Below, in pieces: positions 24,379 through 31,603 of a DNA stretch of 47,079 nucleotides. A program made the translations under genes and the position numbers. Each line of letters starts with the position of its first letter. The stretch's first letter is position 1. Source of the DNA: Gammaproteobacteria bacterium. GTDB lineage: Bacteria; Pseudomonadota; Gammaproteobacteria; S012-40. The DNA lies in NCBI GenBank assembly GCA_027021445.1, contig JALUUH010000058.1:1-47079 (forward strand). The letters are read 5' to 3'. The notes beneath the pieces were generated by a model. The model saw only the letters and a program-made list of their open reading frames with translations, had not been told where the DNA came from and ran no database searches.

Positions 24379-25662
24379 ATGTTAGTGTTTTGGATGATTG
24401 CGGTATTGTTTATACTTATCGCATTAGGACTCATTTTACCGCCTTTACTCCGCAATAAAGCGGATAAAACAGCTAAGCGTGAAGAGATTAATATTTCGGT
24501 TTATCAAGATCAACTTGAAGAGCTCGAGAACGATTTAGCAAATGGTACGATTAGCAATGAGCAATATGTCGGTGCTAAAGTAGATATTGAAAAGAATTTG
24601 CTTGATGATGTTGATTCAGATATTAATTCAACGGACGATGTTGCCAAGAGTGAGGTGCAAAATTCTATTGCTAGCTCGAAGATGGGTAAAGCGGTTGCCG
24701 TAGCAATGGTGATTTTGCTTCCCGCAATAAGTATTGGCTTATACGGGAAATGGGGAGCAGGAGAGGCGGGGCTTGATCCACAGAATGCGGTAGCTGAAGT
24801 TAATACAGATCAACACGAGTTAAGTTTAGACGACATGTTGGCTCAGTTAGAGGGGCGTTTGCAAGCTAATCCCAATGATGGTGAAGGCTGGTATATGCTT
24901 GCTAGAACGTACCAATTTATGCAGCGTTACGATGATGCTGTATCTGCTTTTGAACGTTCCATAAAGCTTGGTGGCGGACAGAGTGCCGATGTGTTATCAA
25001 GTTATGCAGATGTGCGGGCCATGGCGAATGGACGTATAACCGATGACCGCACGATAGAAATCCTTGAGCAAGCCTTGCAAATTGATCCTAAGCATACAAA
25101 ATCACTTTGGTTAGCTGGAACAGCTGCTTATCAGATGCAAGAATACAAATCTGCGCTTGCATACTGGGAGCGTTTGTACGAAGCGTTACCCGAAGGTGGT
25201 GAGGATCGTGCGCAAATTGCGGTAAATATTAACGAAGTCAAATCGTTAATGGGAACGCCCATAATGTTGCAGTCTGCTCCAGTTGATGAGCAAGAAGAAG
25301 AGCTTGTAGCGACTACTGCTAGGATTACCGGTAGTGTTGGCTTAGCGAATGAGATTTCGGCAAAGGCAAGTCCTGAAGATACTGTTTTTGTATTTGCGCG
25401 TGCGGTTCAGGGGTCGAGAATGCCGCTTGCAATTGTTCGCAAGCAGGTTAAGGACTTACCGTTTGAGTTTGTTCTCGATGATAGTCAGGCGATGAGTCCT
25501 CAGATGAAACTATCTTCTCATACCAATGTTATTGTGGGAGCCCGGGTTTCAAAATCAGGTGATGCGATACCTCAAGCAGGGGATTTAGAGGGTTTCAGTG
25601 GCGAATTAATCTTAAGTTCTAATGTCCCGGTTGCTTTGGTGATTGATACCGTTATTAATTGA
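24379..25662 (+). CDS. ccmI: Apocytochrome chaperone CcmI
   Basis: A 427-aa protein with two N-terminal membrane helices (MLVFWMIAVLFILIALGLIL and a second near residues 100-118), then TPR repeats (PNDGEGWYMLARTYQFMQRYDDAVSAFERSI and LQIDPKHTKSLWLAGTAAYQMQEY). The C-terminal domain has the CcmI/CycH look (VFVFARAVQGSRMPLAIVRK). It captures apocytochrome c C-termini for the ligation complex. Last gene of the operon, followed by a strong terminator. Confidence 0.93.
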   Translation: MLVFWMIAVLFILIALGLILPPLLRNKADKTAKREEINISVYQDQLEELENDLANGTISNEQYVGAKVDIEKNLLDDVDSDINSTDDVAKSEVQNSIASSKMGKAVAVAMVILLPAISIGLYGKWGAGEAGLDPQNAVAEVNTDQHELSLDDMLAQLEGRLQANPNDGEGWYMLARTYQFMQRYDDAVSAFERSIKLGGGQSADVLSSYADVRAMANGRITDDRTIEILEQALQIDPKHTKSLWLAGTAAYQMQEYKSALAYWERLYEALPEGGEDRAQIAVNINEVKSLMGTPIMLQSAPVDEQEEELVATTARITGSVGLANEISAKASPEDTVFVFARAVQGSRMPLAIVRKQVKDLPFEFVLDDSQAMSPQMKLSSHTNVIVGARVSKSGDAIPQAGDLEGFSGELILSSNVPVALVIDTVIN

Positions 25663-25680
25663 TTACAATAATAGTTTTCT

Positions 25681-25715
25681 AAAAAACCGCGATTAGTATT
25701 TCGCGGTTTTTTTTT
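25681..25715. terminator. Rho-independent terminator after ccmI
   Basis: AAAAAACCGCGA (25681-25692) pairs perfectly with TCGCGGTTTTTT (25701-25712) around an 8-nt loop, with a T-tract to 25715. It is symmetric enough to act on both strands and ends the ccm operon. Confidence 0.93.
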
Positions 25716-25798
25716 ATGCGAGCAAAGGTGTCAATCAATTGACTTTTATGTTGAACTGTATTACATTTTGTTAGACGTTTTTGGGCAAGGTTTGCATA

Positions 25799-25835
25799 TT
25801 CCTAGGGAGATTGTCCGAAAACGGCGATTGCTTAC
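25799..25835 (-). repeat. Dispersed repeat copy upstream of the RHH gene
   Basis: TTCCTAGGGAGATTGTCCG followed by AAAACGGCGATTG is a degenerate reverse-orientation relative of the unit at 2083-2139 (compare its CCTGTCCGAGAACAGCGATC). It ends 25 bp before the next start codon. Confidence 0.55.
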
Positions 25836-25859
25836 ATGTTGATTAATAGGAGGTTTTTG

Positions 25860-26312
25860 ATGCAAAAATATGGCAGTTCAGACGGGGGGTTTATGCCTGA
25901 CCACGTACAAAGAATGCAACAAAGAGCGCGAAATGTGGCGTTAAAGCGAAAAGAGGAATACCTGGGGGCGCGAGTTCCTAAGGTTCTAAAAGATCGCGTG
26001 CTCAATCAAGCTAAGGAACAGGGTATTCCGGTGTCGTTGCTCATTCGACGCGTGCTTGAGGAGGTCTTTGTTGAAAAAAATCTATCATCAACAGCGAAAA
26101 ATAACAGTGTATTCTCCAACGAGCTTAAAGAGACCAATGTTGGTTTTAAGGATGTCATTGGGTGGAAATCTATTGAGTTGAATCGAGAGTCAAGCTGTTG
26201 TCATTGTAAGTCTTCAATGAGTCCAGGTTGTGCGGTACATATTGCAATAACACCTTCTCCAGATCAGCTAATAATTGTATGTGAATCATGCAAAGAAATG
26301 ATTCAGGCTTAG
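25860..26312 (+). CDS. Ribbon-helix-helix regulator with Cys-rich C-terminal motif
   Basis: A 150-aa cytoplasmic protein of no recognised named family. Residues about 35-70 (LGARVPKVLKDRVLNQAKEQGIPVSLLIRRVLEEVF) have the beta-helix-helix pattern of MetJ/Arc-type DNA binders. The C-terminus carries a zinc-ribbon-like set of cysteines (CCHCKSSMSPGC, then CESCK). A perfect AGGAGG six bases upstream fixes the start at 25860 rather than at 25836. It begins the envelope operon, its end overlapping the longest frame of the next gene, so it may be the local regulator; metal or redox sensing through the cysteines is conjecture. Confidence 0.7.
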   Translation: MQKYGSSDGGFMPDHVQRMQQRARNVALKRKEEYLGARVPKVLKDRVLNQAKEQGIPVSLLIRRVLEEVFVEKNLSSTAKNNSVFSNELKETNVGFKDVIGWKSIELNRESSCCHCKSSMSPGCAVHIAITPSPDQLIIVCESCKEMIQA

Positions 26313-26371
26313 TTAGTGAAGTATTGCTTGAGTTTCAGCACGTAGTGCAAATGATCGTTTTTCAAGTGTTA

Positions 26372-27916
26372 ATGAAATATTCTTGTGTGAAGAAGGACAA
26401 GGCAAAATCAAGTTTATGCGCTCTGAACCCAGGTTTAGCGGATATATCTTGGTTTAGAAAAAATCGACTTTTATTGGTTTTTTTGCTTACGTTTGGTATG
26501 CACCAATCGGTGTTTGCTGAGGATAATCAAGATATCGCTATTCCTGCGGATTTAGGAAGTTATTCTGGAAAAAAGGCATTTTCATTTGTCTTGGGTGGTT
26601 ACTTTAGGAATGAAACCGCATATCGATTTGATGAGCCTAGATCCTTTACCAAAATTAGAAATACTGCGTCTTTAAATGCGAAGCTCGATTTGGGAAGCTG
26701 GGCGCGCTTCTATGCTTCAGGGCGGGCATACTATGATAGCGTTTATGATTTTGTGAATTTTGAAACCATCGCCTCGCGTGTTAAACGAGATGAATTGGAA
26801 CCACTTGTCTTTGTTGAACAGCTGCCTGAAGAAAAAGACCAAGAGCGACAAGAGCTGCGCGAAGCTTACTTGGATTTATATCTCGATAATTTTGATTTTC
26901 GAGTGGGTAAGCAATTTATAATCTGGGGTGTGCTTGAAGGTCTGCGTATTGTCGATGAAATAAATCCAATGGATTTTCGTGAATTGATTTTACCTGAACT
27001 GCTTGATTATCGAATTCCGTTGTGGTCATTAAAAGCAAATTATTACGGTACAAACACTAACTATGAATTAATCTGGATTCCAGAATTGAAACTCCATCAG
27101 CCTGCACCTAGAGGTTCTGAATGGGAGTTGTTCCAGATATTAGACGCTACGAGTACGCCGGTGAATTATGATCCTTATTATTCAGAAGCGGGTTTTAAAA
27201 TAACGCGTGATATTTATAATACCGAAGTATCGCTAAGCTTTTTTTATACTTGGGATGATTATCCCTCTACATTCAGAATTATCTCCCGTGAAGAGGTAAG
27301 TAACCCTACCCCAACAGAAAATCTTGCGATTCTTCCAACTTACGCACGTATGGCAATGTATGGTTCGACGTTTACCCGAGAAATTGCAGGTAATATCTTA
27401 AAAGGTGAGTTTGCTTATGTATCTGGTAAATACTTCGCCATTGAAGACCTATATGTTGATGGGTTCTTATTCAGTGATGGAGAGGTTTCGCGCGATCATA
27501 TTCGTTGGGGCTTGGGTTATGACTTTAGTTTTGCCGGAGCAGATATCTCACCTGCTATCGCCCAGTGGGTGATTCTTGGCTACGACGATATTATTCTCAT
27601 GGATCGGTTTGATACCACGTTTAATCTTTTTGTTCGGAAACCGTTACAAAAACAATCAGCTGTTTTTAGTCTGTTATTCATTTATCTAATCAATTTTGAT
27701 GAAGTTTACGCTAAACCTAAGTTTACCTTCAATTTGACTAGTCGGTTTCAGGTTTCAACGGGTTTAGATTTATTTATGGGTGAGCGCTCACAATTTGGTC
27801 GAGCTTTCGACCCCAATGATCCTGGTGGTCTGGTTGATGTGAGACAGCAAGCACAATTTTTAGGTAATTTTAAAGATAATCGACGCATGTTTGTTGAATT
27901 AAAATATAGTTTTTAG
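26372..27916 (+). CDS. DUF1302-like outer-membrane protein
   Basis: A predicted outer-membrane beta-barrel of about 514 aa, ending in the BAM signature KYSF. A hydrophobic signal (LLLVFLLTFGMHQSVFA) is followed by alternating strands and phrases of the DUF1302 family (ELREAYLDLYLDNFDFRVGKQFIIWGVLEGLRIVDEINP, LLDYRIPLWSLKANYY). The start is uncertain: the frame is open from 26288, but ATG 26372 or GTG 26387 place the signal peptide nearer the N-terminus. DUF1302 genes commonly accompany MMPL/RND permeases, as here, 12 bp upstream. Probably the outer-membrane partner of that exporter. Confidence 0.78.
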   Translation: MKYSCVKKDKAKSSLCALNPGLADISWFRKNRLLLVFLLTFGMHQSVFAEDNQDIAIPADLGSYSGKKAFSFVLGGYFRNETAYRFDEPRSFTKIRNTASLNAKLDLGSWARFYASGRAYYDSVYDFVNFETIASRVKRDELEPLVFVEQLPEEKDQERQELREAYLDLYLDNFDFRVGKQFIIWGVLEGLRIVDEINPMDFRELILPELLDYRIPLWSLKANYYGTNTNYELIWIPELKLHQPAPRGSEWELFQILDATSTPVNYDPYYSEAGFKITRDIYNTEVSLSFFYTWDDYPSTFRIISREEVSNPTPTENLAILPTYARMAMYGSTFTREIAGNILKGEFAYVSGKYFAIEDLYVDGFLFSDGEVSRDHIRWGLGYDFSFAGADISPAIAQWVILGYDDIILMDRFDTTFNLFVRKPLQKQSAVFSLLFIYLINFDEVYAKPKFTFNLTSRFQVSTGLDLFMGERSQFGRAFDPNDPGGLVDVRQQAQFLGNFKDNRRMFVELKYSF

Positions 27917-27928
27917 GGAAAGTTATAT

Positions 27929-30646
27929 ATGTTGAAAAAATTATACTCTATCGGTGTCAGCTATCCTAAACAGGTATTGGCTGTATTACTTGTAATAACA
28001 ATTCTATTTGCTTCTCAACTTGGAGGCTTAAGATGGGAAACCGATGCGAGGGTCTATTTACCAAAAGGACATGAGGCGATTATTTATGATGAAAAAATAG
28101 ATGATCTATTTGGGGTTAGAGACTCTTTTATTATCGCCATTGAAAATAAAAATGGAATTTATAACACGGAAACTTTGACTAGAATTAAACGCGTAACAGA
28201 TAAAATTGCCGCTTTACCGGGTGTACAAGCGACACGTACTGTGGATGTTGTTTCCTTGTCCACTGCGACATATTTTACGGGCAATAAAACAGCAATTGGT
28301 GCATTGCCGGTTATGTCGCAGATTCCGCAAAACGAGCAACAGTTAAGTCAGTTAAAAGCATTAGTCGATTATAACGCAGATTTATTTATCGGGAATATTG
28401 TATCAGCGGATGGAACCGCTGCAATGATTAGAGCAAAACTAAAAGAGGGTATGGCCAACCGATGGATGACCTATTGGCAGGTTAAAGGAATTATCAACGC
28501 TGAAACAGGAGAGGACAGCGGGAGTGCTTGGGGAGACGAAAAAGGTGACTGGCAAAAATGGAAAAAAGATAAACAGGATTCTGTAGCTGAATCTTCCTCA
28601 GATGATGGTGAGTGGACCGAAGAGCAAATGAAATGGTGGAATGCTCAGAAAAAAGAAGAATCAGCCTCTCCGGAAATAAAGTCAAATAATGCCCATAACT
28701 CCATTCAAAATTCTCAACTGAATGATCCAGAAAGTTCATCTATTGTATCCGAAGCCTCAGTAGAAAATTGGCCAAATGATGGTGATGATCAATGGGCAGC
28801 AAGTACTTTTGAATCTGACAGCCCTTCTGCGGGTGCAACTCGATCTGAAGAACAGGACAAAGTGTTTAACGACGACGGTGACATTGAAGTCTTGGTTGGT
28901 CATCCCGATGATAAGTTTTATCTAGCAGGCCGTCCTGTTATTGAAGTATCTTCGGGTACTTATGCGATGAATGATATGAAAATCATGATTCCGATGATAG
29001 TCGTTGTTATGGGAGTTGTGTTACTCATCATATTTCGTACTGCGCGAGGCATGCTATTGCCGTTAACAGTTATGGCAGCAGCAATAACCTGGACTATGGG
29101 CACGATGGTTTTTTTCGATGTTCCTCTCTATACTATTTCAACAATGTTGCCGGTAATTTTAGTCGCCGTATGTATTGGTGATGCGGTGCATATATTGAGC
29201 ACTTATTACGATACCGTACTCAAAGATCCGCAAAAAAATGCTAAAGATATTGTCACGGAATCTATGCAGCGTCTAGGCGCTCCTCTTATTATGACGTCGC
29301 TAACGACAAGTATTGGGTTTTTGGCGCTGTTATTTGCCGAAATGCCGCCTTTTCGAATTTTCGGTTTTTACGCCATGATTGGAATTTTATATTCTTGGTT
29401 GATTAGTATTTTATTTTTACCCGCGATCTTGAGTTTATTGCAACCAAAAGTAGGAAATTACTTCGAAAAAAGACGGGCAATGCGGATTTATAATGCACCG
29501 AGTCGTCTATCTTGGATGCTCAAAAATAGTGGTGCTTGGATTAATGACCATAAACGGACAGTAGGAATGTTCCTGTTAGCGTTGCTCTTAGTTGCCGGAT
29601 ATGGCACTTCAAAATTATTCATTAACTCAAGTTGGATGAGTGATTTTAGAGAAGATTCTGACGTATTTGTGGCGACAAAAATGTTAAATGAAAAGTTCTC
29701 AGGCACTATTTTTCTTAACATTGTTATTGAAGCAAATGAAAAGGGTGCATTTAAAGACCCTTATTTATTACGTAAGATGGATGCCTTACAGAATCATCTT
29801 GAGACTGTACCTTATGTTGGCGATACCCTTTCTGTGGTTGATTATGTAAAAAGTATGAATCGGTCATTAAATGCAGGGAATAAAGAGTTTGAAATCATTC
29901 CTGATACACGAGAATTGGTTAGTGAATACTTGTTTCTATTTTCAGTTTCAGGTAGGCCTGAGCAGTTGGATGCGGTAGTTGATTTCGATTATCAAAAAGG
30001 CTTAATTAGTGTTGTTGTGCAAACTGATTATACGCGTGAGCTTAAAGTTATCATTGACGCGACGAATGATTTTGTTGCTAAAGAGTTTGCGGATCTTGAT
30101 GTGACAGTGAATCTAGCCGGTTCTGCAAATAATTCGTATATTTGGGCTGATCTTTTAATTGGCAGTCAGACAACGGCCATCGTTGTTTCTAAAATTGTAA
30201 TATTGTTTGTGGCGTCACTAGTATTTTTGTCGTTTCTAAAGGGCTTATACATTGTTATTCCGGTAACGGTATCTACGTTATTAGTTGCGGGTTTTGCGGG
30301 GGTTTTTAAAATACCGCTAGATGTGTCGACCGCGCTTGCTGCTGGGATTGCAATTGGTGTTGGTGTGGATTATGCGGTTCACTATGTGTTTCGTTATCTC
30401 GCGGAACGTAAGGCAGGGAAGGATCACAATCAAGCGACAGCGGAAACATTGGGTACGACGGGAAGAACTATTGTGCTAAATGCTATTGTGGTAACCGCTG
30501 GTTTTTCTGTGTTGTTCCTTTCTAATTTTCCACCGCATATTAAGCTTGGGTATTTTGTTACTGCGTATATGATTGTCAGTTGCATTATCGCCATACTCGT
30601 TTTACCTACAGTAATGTCCCTGTTTCAGCCTAAGTTAAAAACCTAA
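27929..30646 (+). CDS. MMPL/RND-superfamily permease with large polar insert
   Basis: A 905-aa inner-membrane transporter with about 12 predicted helices in two halves, a large periplasmic loop after helix 1 and another after helix 7. Motifs typical of the MMPL group are VCIGDAVHILSTYY in the first half and IAIGVGVDYAVHYVFRYLAERKAG in the second. Residues about 190-325 form an unusual Ser/Asp/Glu/Trp-rich stretch (SSSDDGEW, QMKWWNAQKKEES) with little predicted structure. Substrate unknown; this subgroup commonly moves lipids or hydrophobic molecules. Neighbours encode outer-membrane proteins, suggesting a trans-envelope export route. Confidence 0.88.
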   Translation: MLKKLYSIGVSYPKQVLAVLLVITILFASQLGGLRWETDARVYLPKGHEAIIYDEKIDDLFGVRDSFIIAIENKNGIYNTETLTRIKRVTDKIAALPGVQATRTVDVVSLSTATYFTGNKTAIGALPVMSQIPQNEQQLSQLKALVDYNADLFIGNIVSADGTAAMIRAKLKEGMANRWMTYWQVKGIINAETGEDSGSAWGDEKGDWQKWKKDKQDSVAESSSDDGEWTEEQMKWWNAQKKEESASPEIKSNNAHNSIQNSQLNDPESSSIVSEASVENWPNDGDDQWAASTFESDSPSAGATRSEEQDKVFNDDGDIEVLVGHPDDKFYLAGRPVIEVSSGTYAMNDMKIMIPMIVVVMGVVLLIIFRTARGMLLPLTVMAAAITWTMGTMVFFDVPLYTISTMLPVILVAVCIGDAVHILSTYYDTVLKDPQKNAKDIVTESMQRLGAPLIMTSLTTSIGFLALLFAEMPPFRIFGFYAMIGILYSWLISILFLPAILSLLQPKVGNYFEKRRAMRIYNAPSRLSWMLKNSGAWINDHKRTVGMFLLALLLVAGYGTSKLFINSSWMSDFREDSDVFVATKMLNEKFSGTIFLNIVIEANEKGAFKDPYLLRKMDALQNHLETVPYVGDTLSVVDYVKSMNRSLNAGNKEFEIIPDTRELVSEYLFLFSVSGRPEQLDAVVDFDYQKGLISVVVQTDYTRELKVIIDATNDFVAKEFADLDVTVNLAGSANNSYIWADLLIGSQTTAIVVSKIVILFVASLVFLSFLKGLYIVIPVTVSTLLVAGFAGVFKIPLDVSTALAAGIAIGVGVDYAVHYVFRYLAERKAGKDHNQATAETLGTTGRTIVLNAIVVTAGFSVLFLSNFPPHIKLGYFVTAYMIVSCIIAILVLPTVMSLFQPKLKT

Positions 30647-30659
30647 GGTATTGCAATAT

Positions 30660-31568
30660 ATGCGAAAAATGAACGGTGTTTTAATCCTTTTTTTTAGCTT
30701 TTTTAGCTTCTCTTATGCCAGTGTTCCGAGTAAGGGGTGGATTTTTTCTCCAATGGCTGGGATTAATCAACCGGCTTTAGAAGTGGTATATGACAAAGTT
30801 TTTAACTCACCGTTTGTTGGAACTTCTGATATTACAACAGATTTGCCTGAGGATGTTGAAGGTAGGAATACTTACCCTTCGGAAAGATTTTTTTTTGAAA
30901 ATCCGATGAAAGCGCCAGACTTTGGGTTTGAATCAGGGATTGAGCTGAGAAGAAATTTTGGACTTAAAAATGATTTTATCATTGGGATAAGTACATGGGA
31001 AGTGAGTTCTGAAGCGGTTACTGTGGCGACATTTCCGTTACAGGGGCGAAGGAATAATCGAGCCCAATATGATCGTCGTGCAAAATTTTCCTATACCCAG
31101 TTTTATCTGGGGCTCAGGCGTTATTTATTTGAACGCAAGAAACGAAGTAATCTTTATGCAAATTTTACGGTTCATGAGATGTTCGATATCGATTATGAAG
31201 AAACGAATGTTTTTTCGTTTCTGACCGGTGCGCCGGCTGGGTTTCGGCGGATAATACGTTATCAGTCCCAAGCTACTGGACTAATGATGCTGCAATTTGG
31301 CGGAGGCGCGGAATTTAGATTTGCAGATAGGTTTTCTATTGGCCTAGAGGGTGGTTATGCTTTTACCCTAGTGAGTGGAACGCTGAAGGGCGTTAAATTG
31401 ATTAATGATCTCAATAATGGAGATAGACTTTCTGGTATTCCTTCACCCATTTCGGATAATTCTGCAGGTGTAACTCGGGTGTTAGAGTCGGATGGGCGGA
31501 GTGTTTCAGAGGTGAAGTTGAGACTGGATGGGTGGCGTGCACTGGTGAAATTAAATATAGCTTTTTAG
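30660..31568 (+). CDS. Predicted outer-membrane beta-barrel protein
   Basis: A 302-aa protein of no recognised family. ATG 30660 is preferred over TTG 30651 because TAAGG lies 11 bases upstream and the signal peptide (VLILFFSFFSFSYA) starts cleanly. The mature part has alternating aromatic/polar strands (FSYTQFYLGLRRYLF, FSIGLEGGYAFTLVSG, WRALVKLNIAF) and a terminal Phe, consistent with an 8-12 strand barrel. It is 13 bp after the permease gene and probably part of the same operon and export function. Confidence 0.7.
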   Translation: MRKMNGVLILFFSFFSFSYASVPSKGWIFSPMAGINQPALEVVYDKVFNSPFVGTSDITTDLPEDVEGRNTYPSERFFFENPMKAPDFGFESGIELRRNFGLKNDFIIGISTWEVSSEAVTVATFPLQGRRNNRAQYDRRAKFSYTQFYLGLRRYLFERKKRSNLYANFTVHEMFDIDYEETNVFSFLTGAPAGFRRIIRYQSQATGLMMLQFGGGAEFRFADRFSIGLEGGYAFTLVSGTLKGVKLINDLNNGDRLSGIPSPISDNSAGVTRVLESDGRSVSEVKLRLDGWRALVKLNIAF

Positions 31569-31603
31569 TATGAGACCTAACGTGGATAGTTAGTTATTAA
31601 ATT

